A DNA stretch of 64,000 nt from Vitreoscilla filiformis (lineage in GTDB: Bacteria > Pseudomonadota > Gammaproteobacteria > Burkholderiales > Burkholderiaceae_C). The notes beneath the pieces were generated by a model that was not told the DNA's origin, searched no databases, and saw nothing but the letters and a program-made list of their open reading frames with translations. Of this stretch, positions 35,398 to 43,324 are shown one piece after another; within the stretch, counting starts at the first letter, position 1, and each line of letters opens with the position of its first letter. The stretch is from positions 3,100,001-3,164,000 of the forward strand of contig NZ_CP022423.1 of the NCBI RefSeq assembly GCF_002222655.1, given 5' to 3'. Both the position numbers and the translations under genes were made by a program.

Positions 35398-35764
35398 CAC
35401 CGCCGGCCAACTCTCCCCCTGCCAAGGGGGAGTCCCCCGGAGGGGGAGGGGGTTCTTCTCCCATCCAACTACCTTTCGATAACACGCGGGAGAACCACCC
35501 CGCCCCTTCGGGGCACCCCTCCTTGGAAAGGAGGGGAATAAATAACCACCGCCGGCCAACTCTCCCCCTGCCAAGGGGGAGTCCCCCGAAGGGGGGAGGG
35601 GGTTCTTCTCCCATCCAACCACCTTTCGATGGCACGCAAAAAAACCACCCCGCCCCTGCGGGGCACCCCTCCTTAAAAAGGAGGGGAACAAATAGCCACA
35701 CCCACCAACTCTCCCCCTGCCAAGGGGGAGTCCCCCGGAGGGGGGAGGGGGGAGGGGGTTACTC
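35335..35764. repeat. Three tandem ~150-bp units rich in hairpins
   Basis: Units start near 35335, 35483 and 35633 (period 148-150 bases; the last is shorter). Each carries CCCCGCCCC-TGCGGGGC, then CCCCTCCTT-GG-AAAGGAGGGG-type arms, then CTCCCCCT-GCCA-AGGGGGAG, and ends in a G-rich run before CCATCCAACNACCTTTCGAT. Units differ by scattered substitutions. There is no credible ORF between 35398 and 35768; the open frames across it are repeat artefacts. Confidence 0.92.
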
Positions 35765-35768
35765 CCGA

Positions 35769-36344
35769 TCAACGCCCCAGCGTGTAGAACTCCGCGTTGG
35801 GCCGCATTGCCGTCACATTGGCCATGCGGTTGGAGAGCCCAAAAAAGGCCGTGATGCCGGCAATATCCCAGGCGTCTTCCTCCGTGAACCCATGCTCGCG
35901 CAGGGTGGCAAAGTCCGCATCACCCACGGCGTAAGCCTGCGCAGAAACTTTCATCGCAAAATCCAGCATGGCTTTTTGCCGGGGCGTGATATCGGCCTTG
36001 CGGTAATTGATCGCCACTTGATCAGCAATTTGCGGATTTTTCGCTCGGATGCGCAAAATCGCCCCATGCGCCACCACGCAATACTGGCACTGGTTGGCGT
36101 TGCTCGTGGCCACGACGATCATTTCGCGCTCGGCTTTGGTGAGGGCGCCAGGTTTGTCCATCAACGCATCGTGGTAGGCGAAGAAAGCGCGGAACTCGTC
36201 CGGACGGTGTGCCAGTACCAGGAATACATTCGGCACAAAACCCGATTTTTCTTGCACCGCCAGGATGCGCTGGCGGATGTCTTCGGGCACATCGCTCAGC
36301 TCAGGCACGGGGAAACGGCTGATCGGGGGCATGGCAGCGGTCAT
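35769..36344 (-). CDS. Peroxidase-related enzyme (AhpD/carboxymuconolactone decarboxylase-like)
   Basis: A 191-residue AhpD-fold protein. The redox CxxC with downstream His is CQYCVVAHG near residues 85-93, in the typical ATSNANQCQYC context. The C-terminal helices include WDIAGITAFFGLSNRMAN. Members of this peroxidase-related subfamily are thought to act in peroxide resistance, but no substrate is established. It is single-gene on minus, its stop directly abutting the tandem repeats. Confidence 0.87.
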   Translation of the reverse strand: MTAAMPPISRFPVPELSDVPEDIRQRILAVQEKSGFVPNVFLVLAHRPDEFRAFFAYHDALMDKPGALTKAEREMIVVATSNANQCQYCVVAHGAILRIRAKNPQIADQVAINYRKADITPRQKAMLDFAMKVSAQAYAVGDADFATLREHGFTEEDAWDIAGITAFFGLSNRMANVTAMRPNAEFYTLGR

Positions 36345-36440
36345 TCAAGACTCCAACAACGAGACCCCGGCGAGTGTGAGCGCCCCCCGTTCAGCTCACA
36401 AGCCCCCGCCGCTCAGGGAAACACCCAGGACACGGCCCCT

Positions 36441-37085
36441 TCACCGCTTGGCTTGTTGGCGCACCCAAAGCTGAATCGCCTTGTCCAACTGGTGTTTGGA
36501 CAGCGCTTGCACATGCACCATCAACGCATGGCTCACAGGGCAACCCGCCAGCTCGCCCGCGAAACGTTGTGCCAACTCGGCTTGCATCTTCACCCACAAC
36601 GCGGCGGTGACTTCGGCATCGGACAGCGCCCGGTGCGCCGGCCCGCTGCGTTCGATGCCGCACCACGTCGCCAAATTGCTGAGTTTATGGCTGGGCGCCT
36701 CGCTCAGAATGCGCCGCCCCAGCAGCACTGTGCAGGCAAATGACGGCACCGGTGCCAGCGTCACGCCGGCATGGCGGGCTTCGGACACCCAAAAGCTGCG
36801 GTCAAATGTCGCGTTGTGCGCCACCATCGGCACGCCCTGCGTGAAGTCCAGCGCCGCCCGCATCACCTCCTCGGCGGGCGGGGCGCTGCGCAACAGGTCA
36901 TTGGTGATGCCGGTGAGTTGGGCGACGAACGGTGGCACCGGCACATCGCTGCGCATCAAACTGTGGAACCGATCGACGATGACGCCCCCGCGCACCAACA
37001 CCACCGCCACCTCGGTGGCACGGGCGCCATGCTGCGGGCCCATGCCTGTGGTTTCAAAGTCCACCACCGCGATGGTTTCGCCCAT
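36441..37085 (-). CDS. 3'-5' exonuclease (DnaQ-like, DEDDh)
   Basis: A 214-residue exonuclease-family protein. Exo I is VVDFETTGMG near residue 8, Exo II is VAHNATFDRSFW near 93, and Exo III is HRALSDAEVTAAL near 156. Together these supply the four acidic residues and the His of the DEDDh class. It is shorter than polymerase III epsilon and lacks an obvious polymerase-binding tail, so a stand-alone repair or RNA/DNA trimming exonuclease is likely. It follows the reductase gene by 17 bases. Confidence 0.88.
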   Translation of the reverse strand: MGETIAVVDFETTGMGPQHGARATEVAVVLVRGGVIVDRFHSLMRSDVPVPPFVAQLTGITNDLLRSAPPAEEVMRAALDFTQGVPMVAHNATFDRSFWVSEARHAGVTLAPVPSFACTVLLGRRILSEAPSHKLSNLATWCGIERSGPAHRALSDAEVTAALWVKMQAELAQRFAGELAGCPVSHALMVHVQALSKHQLDKAIQLWVRQQAKR

Positions 37086-37102
37086 CGCCACGCCCTCGGC
37101 GC

Positions 37103-38140
37103 TCAAGACGCTGAGGCGGCGCGATCGGCAGCCGAAGTAAAACTGTCCGCGAAGAAAGCGTCGGCTGGCAGGCCGCATTGGGCGATGAAATCCCGCTGCG
37201 CTGATTCGACCATCACCGGTGCGCCGCAGGCGTAGACCTCGTGGCCGGACAAATCCGGCACATCGGCCATCACCGCTTGATGCACAAACCCTGTGCGCCC
37301 GGCCCAATCCGCGCCCGGCTCGGACAACACCGGCACATAGCGCAGCGTGGGCATCTGCGCCACCGCTTGTTCAACCCAGTCTTTCAGGTAGAGATCGGCC
37401 TCGGTGCGGCAGCCCCAGTACAGCACCGCCGGGCGGGTGATGCCCTGAGCCTGCATGCGCTCGATGATGGCTTTGAGCGGCGCCAACCCTGTGCCCGAAC
37501 CCAGCAGTACGATGGGTTTGTCTGACCTTTCGCGCAAATGGAAACTGCCGAACGGGCCTTCGAGACGCACGATCTCTTTTTCCTTCATGGTCGAGAACAC
37601 CTGATCGGTGAACTTGCCGCCGGGCATGTGGCGGATGTGCAGCTCAATGGCCGCCGGCGTGCCCAAGTTGTGCGGTGCGTTGGCCATGGAATAACTGCGG
37701 CGACTGCCATCACGCAGGATGAAATCCACGTACTGCCCGGCCTTAAATTGGAAGTTTTGGGTGGCAGGCAACTGAACGCGCACCTCCATCACATCCGGCG
37801 CCAAGCGTTGCAGGCTGAGCACGCGCCCGGGGAATTTCAGCACCGGGAATTCCCCCTCGGCGGTCACGCCACGCGCTTCCACCACGCAATCGGATTGCGG
37901 CACGGCCACGCAGCTCAGGATCAGGCCGGCAGCGGCTTCGTCGGTGCTCAGGGCTTTGTCAGCGTAGGTGTTGTGGCGCACTTGGCCTTCAAGCAGCTTG
38001 CATTTGCAGGAGCCGCATGCGCCGTCCTTGCAGCCATAGGGCAGGCCAATGCCGGCCCGGATGGCCGCGTTCAGAATGGATTCATCCGCCGCCACGTCAA
38101 ACGTGCGGGTCGAGGGTTGCAGGGTGATGCGAAACGTCAT
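37103..38140 (-). CDS. NAD(P)H-flavin reductase with 2Fe-2S domain (CDP-6-deoxy-delta-3,4-glucoseen reductase-like)
   Basis: A 345-residue electron-transfer protein. The N-terminal plant-type ferredoxin has GCKDGACGSCKCKLLEG plus LSCVAVP, giving the four cysteines. A ferredoxin-NADP reductase module follows, with RSYSMANAPH (FAD), LLGSGTGLAPLKAIIE (NADPH) and a C-terminal YACGAPVMVESA. It is usually annotated as CDP-6-deoxyglucoseen reductase (AscD-like). No deoxysugar genes are nearby, so the actual partner oxygenase or reductase is unknown. Confidence 0.9.
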   Translation of the reverse strand: MTFRITLQPSTRTFDVAADESILNAAIRAGIGLPYGCKDGACGSCKCKLLEGQVRHNTYADKALSTDEAAAGLILSCVAVPQSDCVVEARGVTAEGEFPVLKFPGRVLSLQRLAPDVMEVRVQLPATQNFQFKAGQYVDFILRDGSRRSYSMANAPHNLGTPAAIELHIRHMPGGKFTDQVFSTMKEKEIVRLEGPFGSFHLRERSDKPIVLLGSGTGLAPLKAIIERMQAQGITRPAVLYWGCRTEADLYLKDWVEQAVAQMPTLRYVPVLSEPGADWAGRTGFVHQAVMADVPDLSGHEVYACGAPVMVESAQRDFIAQCGLPADAFFADSFTSAADRAASAS

Positions 38141-38227
38141 GGCTCGGCACAGACAGAAAAGGGCCGGGAGCCGGCCCGTACACTGGAAGGCGGATTGTCC
38201 GCCATCGCCGTCTGCACCCTGCTGATC

Positions 38228-39196
38228 ATGCCCGTCTTGCCTGCTGTGTTACGCCGCCCCACCTTGCTCATCGTCGGCTGCGGTGACGTGGGCTTGCGCG
38301 TGCTGCGCGCCCTCTCGCCGGCGCTGGCGGCCCGGCGCGGCTGGCGCGTGTTGGCGCTGACCTCCTCACCCGAACGGGCCGCTTTGCTGAGAGCCGCCGG
38401 CGCCGTGCCATTGCTGGGTAACTTGGATGAACCGGCCACGCTGCGCCGCTTGGCCGGTCTGGCCGATGCGGTGCTGCACCTGGCCCCGCCCCCCAGCACC
38501 GGCGCGGACGACCCGCGCACCCGCCACCTCGCCCAAGCGCTGCGCCGGCGTTCTGCACCGCAGCGTTGGGTGTACGCCAGCACCACCGGTGTGTATGGGG
38601 ACGCCCAAGGGGCGCTGTTCGATGAAATCCGCCCGCTGTGCCCGGCGACCGACCGCGCCCGGCGCCGTGTCGCCGCGGAGCACACATGGCGCGAGGCGGG
38701 GCGCAGCGCGGGTGTGTGCGTCAGCATTTTGCGTGTGCCGGGCATTTATGCGCTGGATCGCGTCGGCGGGGATCCACGCGAGCGCGTGCGCCGGGGCGCA
38801 CCGCTGCTGTGCCCCGCCGACGATGTGTTCACCAACCACATCCATGCCGACGACTTGGCGCGTGCCTGCCTGGCCGCCTTGGCGCGAGGGCGCCCGCAGC
38901 GCGTCTACCACGTCTGCGACACGGCCCAGCGCCGCATGGGGGAGCACTTCGACGCCGTGGCGGACGCCTGCGCCCTGCCCCGCCCGCCGCGCATCACGCG
39001 GGAACAGGCGCGACAACAACTCTCGCCGGTGCAACTGAGTTTTTGGAGCGAATCGCGCCGCCTGGTGACAACGCGCCTGCACCGCGAACTGCGCCTGACG
39101 CTGCGTTACCCCGATGTGCTGGATGCCCTCACCCTGGCCGACGCATCACCACCAAACGCGCCACCAGACGCTGGCACAACTCACCGCGCTGGTTGA
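38228..39196 (+). CDS. NAD-dependent epimerase/SDR-family protein
   Basis: A 322-residue extended short-chain-dehydrogenase-like protein. The Rossmann loop is LLIVGCGDVGLRVLRAL near residues 13-29, and the active-site region is YASTTGVYGD with the substrate-binding HIHADDLARACLAAL downstream. It resembles the YeeZ-like epimerase group; reaction unknown. The ATG at 38228 is the first sensible start; the long upstream open frame is antisense to the reductase gene. Its 3' end overlaps the convergent MaoC-like gene by 68 bases. Confidence 0.83.
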   Translation: MPVLPAVLRRPTLLIVGCGDVGLRVLRALSPALAARRGWRVLALTSSPERAALLRAAGAVPLLGNLDEPATLRRLAGLADAVLHLAPPPSTGADDPRTRHLAQALRRRSAPQRWVYASTTGVYGDAQGALFDEIRPLCPATDRARRRVAAEHTWREAGRSAGVCVSILRVPGIYALDRVGGDPRERVRRGAPLLCPADDVFTNHIHADDLARACLAALARGRPQRVYHVCDTAQRRMGEHFDAVADACALPRPPRITREQARQQLSPVQLSFWSESRRLVTTRLHRELRLTLRYPDVLDALTLADASPPNAPPDAGTTHRAG

Positions 39197-39581
39197 GGGT
39201 GCTGCACTCCACCGTCACCCGCCCCCGATCGGGTTTGGACGCGGAGGCCGCCACCTCTAACACCCGGCTGACGACGTGCAGTGTGTCCCCTGGTCGCGTC
39301 GGGCGCGGCCAAGTCACCTCACCGCCGGCACCGATTACCCCGCTGCCCAGCGGCAAACTCTGCACCAACAGTTTCATGGTGATCGACGCCGTGTGCCAGC
39401 CGCTGGCGGCCAGCCCTTGGAAAAAGCTGTGCTCGGCGGCGTCCGGGTCGGTGTGAAACGGTTGCGGGTCGAACTGGCGGGCAAAGGCGACGATTTGTGC
39501 TTCATCCAGCGCGTGCTCCCCGCTGCGAAACGCATCCCCCACCGACACATCCTCAAAGTACAGCGGACGCTGTGCGCTCAT
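39129..39581 (-). CDS. MaoC-family hot-dog dehydratase
   Basis: A 150-residue hot-dog-fold protein of the MaoC/R-hydratase type. Near residues 36-58 it has FDPQPFHTDPDAA and GLAASGWHTA, corresponding to the Asp/His hydratase element, and GGEVTWPRPTRPGDTL in the second half. Probable substrate: an enoyl-CoA. AAGGAGAAA lies before the ATG at 39581, which shares one base with the rhomboid stop codon (TGATG), so the two are translationally coupled. Confidence 0.86.
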   Translation of the reverse strand: MSAQRPLYFEDVSVGDAFRSGEHALDEAQIVAFARQFDPQPFHTDPDAAEHSFFQGLAASGWHTASITMKLLVQSLPLGSGVIGAGGEVTWPRPTRPGDTLHVVSRVLEVAASASKPDRGRVTVECSTLNQRGELCQRLVARLVVMRRPG

Positions 39582-40252
39582 CACACTTTCTCCTTCGTCG
39601 CAGTCGCAGCCCCGGAGGGGCGCCGCCCCAACATCCAACCGCCCAACATGCCGCCCAGGTGCGCGACGTGGGCCATGTGGCCCAGCTTGCCATCCAGCCA
39701 CGCGGCCCCGGGCAGCCAAGTGGGGAACAGCAAATACAGCTCAATGCCGGCATACACCAGCGCCAGCACCCGCGCTTTGACCTCCAGGCCAGGCAGCAGG
39801 GGCAAGCGCTCATCCGGGTAATGCCACGCATAGGCGACCATCAAGCCATACAGCCCGCCCGAAGCACCGATCAGCACACTGCCCGCTCCGAGCCAAGGCG
39901 AGACGATCACATGCAGGATCGCCGCCCACAGCACGCTGATGAAGTAGGTTTCGAGGAACCAGGTGCGCCCTCGTTCGGCTTCCAACGGCGGCGCAAACAG
40001 CCACAGCCCAAGCATGTTGAACACCAGGTGCAGCCAACTGCCATGCACAAAGCTGTAGGTGATGGGCTGCCACCATTCGAACGCTTCCGAACCGGGTCGA
40101 GCCAACCCGAGCACACGCACGACGCTGCGTGCGGCGTCCGGCGATGAACCGAACCCAGCCACCGCCACTGGCACCAGATGCAGCAGGACGCACAGCCCGA
40201 TCAGCACCCGCGTCCAGCGCTCTGGGCCGTGCCACCATGAGCGCGTGGGCAT
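39581..40252 (-). CDS. Rhomboid-family intramembrane serine protease
   Basis: A 223-residue multi-pass membrane protein. The catalytic serine motif GASGGLYG is near residue 130, the histidine is in AHVAHLGGMLGGWMLG near 200, and the N-side HLVFNMLGLWLF element is present. It cleaves membrane-protein substrates within the bilayer; substrate unknown. It starts one base after the stop of another rhomboid gene and is coupled to the MaoC-like gene downstream. Confidence 0.88.
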   Translation of the reverse strand: MPTRSWWHGPERWTRVLIGLCVLLHLVPVAVAGFGSSPDAARSVVRVLGLARPGSEAFEWWQPITYSFVHGSWLHLVFNMLGLWLFAPPLEAERGRTWFLETYFISVLWAAILHVIVSPWLGAGSVLIGASGGLYGLMVAYAWHYPDERLPLLPGLEVKARVLALVYAGIELYLLFPTWLPGAAWLDGKLGHMAHVAHLGGMLGGWMLGRRPSGAATATKEKV

Positions 40253-40253
40253 A

Positions 40254-40838
40254 TCAGCGCCGCCAGGGGCGTACCGACGAGCGGCGCCAGTGTTGCATCA
40301 TCAGCCAACCGCCCAGCATCCCGCCCAGGTGAGCGAAGTGGGCCACGCCGGTGAAGCCGGTCAGCCCTTGCAGCAATTCCAAGCCGCCGAACACCATGAC
40401 GAAAGTGCGCTGCTTCATGGGGATCGGAGGGAACAGCGGCATCACCACGCGGTTGGGAAACAAGATGGCGGAGGCGATCAACAGGCCATAGAGCGCACCG
40501 GACGCGCCAATCGTCGGCGCCATGCCAGACATGAGCAGGCCGATCAACACCTGGCACACCGCAGCAGCCAACACGCTGGCCAACAAAAACTGCACGTAAC
40601 GACGGCGGCCCCAGAGCATTTCCAGCTCGGCGCCGAACATCCACAGCCCCAGCATGTTGAAGAACAGGTGCCAAATGTCGGCGTGCAGCAGCGCATAGGT
40701 GATCGGCTGCCATGGCATGAAGCGCCCGGAGCCCAGCGGCCACAGGGCCAGCCAATCCAGTGGCAGCAGCCATTGCAGACAGAACATCGCCGTGCAACCG
40801 AGCAGCAGCGCTTGAGTAATGGGGGGGATTGGTGGCAT
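40254..40838 (-). CDS. Rhomboid-family intramembrane serine protease (second copy)
   Basis: A 194-residue rhomboid. It has HADIWHLFFNMLGLWMFGAE near residue 53, catalytic GASGALYG near 112, and histidine in AHFAHLGGMLGGWL near 172. The ATG at 40838 has GAGGG upstream; a GTG seven codons earlier is a weaker alternative. It is clearly related to the adjacent rhomboid at 39581-40252 but diverged, so an old tandem duplication is likely. Confidence 0.9.
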   Translation of the reverse strand: MPPIPPITQALLLGCTAMFCLQWLLPLDWLALWPLGSGRFMPWQPITYALLHADIWHLFFNMLGLWMFGAELEMLWGRRRYVQFLLASVLAAAVCQVLIGLLMSGMAPTIGASGALYGLLIASAILFPNRVVMPLFPPIPMKQRTFVMVFGGLELLQGLTGFTGVAHFAHLGGMLGGWLMMQHWRRSSVRPWRR

Positions 40839-40932
40839 GAACCCTCGCAAGAACAACACCGCTACGTCAGCGGGATGCGCAGCGTAGCAAATTTGCGAGG
40901 GTCAGAGGGGAAGCATGTGTACCACCTGAGGG

Positions 40933-41017
40933 TGGTGCCCGGGGCCGGACTCGAACCGGCACACCTTGCGGCGGGGGATTTTGAATCCCCTGCGTCTACC
41001 GATTTCGCCACCCGGGC
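40933..41017 (-). tRNA. tRNA-Leu(CAA)
   Basis: Minus-strand sequence folds as a class II tRNA. Acceptor GCCCGGG (41017-41011) pairs with CCCGGGC, the D-arm is present, and the anticodon stem GGGGA/TCCCC has loop TTCAAAA giving anticodon CAA. There is a long variable arm, TTCGAGTCC in the T-arm, discriminator A and an encoded CCA (40935-40933). It reads the UUG leucine codon. Confidence 0.95.
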
Positions 41018-41172
41018 CTGGGTTGGTGCTCCGTGACCAGCAAGGCCACGCGGCAGCAGCAAAGAAGCCGCCATTATGGCATGTGTTGAGCGGCGCGCAA
41101 GTCTTTTGTGTGACCGTGATAATCAGCGCCATCTCCCCGACCTTGGCGACCCTTGGGGTTCGCCCGCCCGTC

Positions 41173-42078
41173 ATGTCCGATTACCTCACTTTGGAAGACG
41201 CCATCGGCCGCACGCCGCTGGTGCGTCTACAACGCTTGCCCGGCGCCGAGTTGGCCGCACGTGGCAATGTTCTCCTTGCCAAACTCGAAGGCAACAACCC
41301 CGCTGGCTCGGTGAAAGACCGCCCGGCCATCAACATGATCCGCCGTGCCGAGCAACGCGGCGACATCCGCCCCGGCGACACCCTCATCGAAGCCACGTCG
41401 GGCAACACCGGCATCGCGCTGGCGATGGCAGCGGCCATCAAGGGCTACCGCATGATTTTGATCATGCCGGAAGACCTGTCGATCGAGCGCGCCCAGACGA
41501 TGAAGGCCTACGGCGCCGAACTCATCCTCACGCCCAAGTCCGGCGGCATGGAGCTGGCGCGGGATTTGGCCGAGCAGATGCAGCGCGACGGCAAAGGCCG
41601 CGTGCTTGACCAGTTCGCCAACCCGGACAACCCCGCCGTGCATTACGACACCACCGGCCCCGAACTCTGGGCCGACACCCATGGGCGCATCACCCACTTC
41701 GTCAGCGCCATGGGGACGACGGGCACCATCACCGGCGTGTCGCGCTTTCTGAAGGAAAAGAACCCGGCGGTGCGCATCGTCGGAGCGCAGCCGTCGGAAG
41801 GGTCGCGCATTCCGGGCATTCGCAAGTGGCCGGAAGCCTACCTGCCGAAAATTTACGACCCGAGTGGGGTGGACGAGCTGGTCTACGTCACCCAGAGCGA
41901 CGCCGAAGACATGGCCCGCCGCCTGGCTGCCGAGGAAGGTTTGTTCGCCGGCATTTCGGCGGCTGGCGCGTGCTGGGTGGCGCTGCAACTGGCGCAGCGG
42001 TTGGAGAACGCCACCATCGCCTTCATCGTGTGTGACCGGGGAGACCGTTACCTCTCCACCGGCGTGTTCCCCGCCTGA
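41173..42078 (+). CDS. cysM: Cysteine synthase B (O-acetylserine sulfhydrylase)
   Basis: PLP enzyme making cysteine from O-acetylserine and sulfide or thiosulfate. It has 301 residues. The PLP lysine is in NNPAGSVKDRPA near residue 44, the phosphate loop TSGNTGIALA is near 77, and the C-terminal segments GAQPSEGSRIPGIRKW and ISAAGACWVAL are present. Length and the RIPGIRKWPEAYLP stretch fit CysM rather than CysK. The ATG at 41173 is used; upstream open frame runs through the tRNA. Confidence 0.93.
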   Translation: MSDYLTLEDAIGRTPLVRLQRLPGAELAARGNVLLAKLEGNNPAGSVKDRPAINMIRRAEQRGDIRPGDTLIEATSGNTGIALAMAAAIKGYRMILIMPEDLSIERAQTMKAYGAELILTPKSGGMELARDLAEQMQRDGKGRVLDQFANPDNPAVHYDTTGPELWADTHGRITHFVSAMGTTGTITGVSRFLKEKNPAVRIVGAQPSEGSRIPGIRKWPEAYLPKIYDPSGVDELVYVTQSDAEDMARRLAAEEGLFAGISAAGACWVALQLAQRLENATIAFIVCDRGDRYLSTGVFPA

Positions 42079-42086
42079 GCCGCGCC

Positions 42087-42314
42087 ATGGATGCCGATAA
42101 AACCATCGACACCTCGGGCCTGACCTGCCCCTTGCCCATCCTCAAAGCCAAAAAAGCGCTGGCCGAGCTGCAAAGCGGCCAGGTGTTGCAGGTGATCGCC
42201 ACCGACCCGAACTCGCTGCGGGACTTCCAAGCCTTCGCCAAACAAACCGGCAACGCCCTGCTGGCCCAGCACAACGCGGACGGAAAAATCACCCACTTTC
42301 TGCGCCGGCGCTGA
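42087..42314 (+). CDS. TusA-like sulfur-carrier protein
   Basis: A 75-residue SirA/TusA family protein with the conserved GLTCPLPILKAKKAL motif; the sulfur-carrying cysteine is residue 13. It relays sulfur as a persulfide in tRNA thiolation or related pathways. It starts 8 bases after cysM, so a role in sulfur trafficking linked to cysteine synthesis is plausible. Confidence 0.9.
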   Translation: MDADKTIDTSGLTCPLPILKAKKALAELQSGQVLQVIATDPNSLRDFQAFAKQTGNALLAQHNADGKITHFLRRR

Positions 42315-42323
42315 GGGCGCATG

Positions 42324-42348
42324 AAAAAGGCCCGCGTGCAGCGGGCCT
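42324..42348 (-). terminator. Terminator between galU and the TusA-like gene
   Basis: AAGGCCCGC-GTGCA-GCGGGCCTT stem. On the minus strand it runs into five T residues (plus A-run 42324-42328), so it ends galU transcripts. It may also slow convergent transcripts from cysM. Confidence 0.8.
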
Positions 42349-42373
42349 TCAAGGGGTGACGGCGTGTGAACGC

Positions 42374-43240
42374 TCAGAGCGCCAGCGTCTTGAGGTACTG
42401 GCGGAAACTGTCCCCCAACTGCGGATGCGCCAGCGCCAGTTCGACGTTGGCTTGCAAGAAACCTTCCTTGCTGCCGCAGTCGTAACGCTGCCCGTCATAA
42501 CGGTAGGCGAACACTTTTTCGTGGCGCATCAGCGAGGCAATGCCGTCGGTGAGCTGGATTTCACCGCCCACGCCGCGTGGCAAATTGGCAATCTCGCGGA
42601 AGATGCTCGGGGTGAGGATGTAGCGCCCAGCCACACCTTGGCGCGACGGCGCTTTATCCGGGTCAGGCTTCTCGACGATCTGCGTGACGTCCATCAACCG
42701 GTCGGTGACCTGGGTACCCGCAACGATGCCGTAGCGTTTCGTGTGCTCGGCGGGCACTTCCTGTACGGCAACGATGGAGGCTTGCAATTCAGCAAACTGG
42801 TTGGCCATTTGCTGGAGCACGGGCGGCTTGCCCACCATCAGATCGTCCGCCAACAGCACGGCGAAGGGTTCACCGTTGACGACGCTCTGTGCGCACAGCA
42901 CCGCATGCCCCAAACCCAATGCCTTGGATTGGCGGATGTAGATGCACTCCATGTCATCGGGTTTGATGGAATGCACCAGCGCCAGCAGTTCTTTTTTCTG
43001 CGAGGCGGCCAACTCGGCTTCCAGCTCGTAAGCGGTGTCGAAATGATCGGGAATGGCGCGCTTGTTGCGCCCGTTCACAAAGATCATTTGGCGGATGCCG
43101 GCGGCATACGCCTCTTCCACAGCGTACTGGATCAGCGGCTTGTCCACCACCGGCAGCATTTCCTTGGGCTGAGCCTTGGTGGCCGGCAAGAAGCGGGTAC
43201 CCAGGCCAGCCACTGGGAAGACGGCCTTGTTGATCTTCAT
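42374..43240 (-). CDS. galU: UTP-glucose-1-phosphate uridylyltransferase
   Basis: Makes UDP-glucose from UTP and glucose-1-phosphate for envelope polysaccharides and trehalose. It has 288 residues. The nucleotide-binding signature [19 protein letters not shown] is near residues 11-29, and [10 protein letters not shown] and [11 protein letters not shown] (C-terminal catalytic lysine region) are visible. The start at ATG 43240 has AAGGA upstream. It lies after valS on the same strand, separated by an 84-base gap with a hairpin. Confidence 0.95.
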   Translation of the reverse strand: MKINKAVFPVAGLGTRFLPATKAQPKEMLPVVDKPLIQYAVEEAYAAGIRQMIFVNGRNKRAIPDHFDTAYELEAELAASQKKELLALVHSIKPDDMECIYIRQSKALGLGHAVLCAQSVVNGEPFAVLLADDLMVGKPPVLQQMANQFAELQASIVAVQEVPAEHTKRYGIVAGTQVTDRLMDVTQIVEKPDPDKAPSRQGVAGRYILTPSIFREIANLPRGVGGEIQLTDGIASLMRHEKVFAYRYDGQRYDCGSKEGFLQANVELALAHPQLGDSFRQYLKTLAL

Positions 43241-43277
43241 GAACGGAGTCCTTCCATCAAACATCTGCGTTGAATCG

Positions 43278-43314
43278 CTTGCGCCCCCAGCGGGCTGGTG
43301 CAGGTGGGCGCAAG
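43278..43314. other. Hairpin between valS and galU
   Basis: Perfect 9-bp arms CTTGCGCCC (43278-43286) and GGGCGCAAG (43306-43314) with a 19-base loop. No T-run follows, so it may be an mRNA-stabilising or processing structure rather than an intrinsic terminator. Confidence 0.5.
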
Positions 43315-43324
43315 GATTCTGTCA

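Noticed and set aside
35335..35764. Possible CRISPR array
   Set aside because: Units of about 150 bases repeat in full, with no unique spacers and internal hairpins; this is a tandem repeat, and no cas genes are present.
35080..35772. Open frames with PPPSGGLPLGRGRVGG-like peptides across the tandem repeats
   Set aside because: The peptides repeat with the DNA units and are translations of the hairpin repeats, not a protein.
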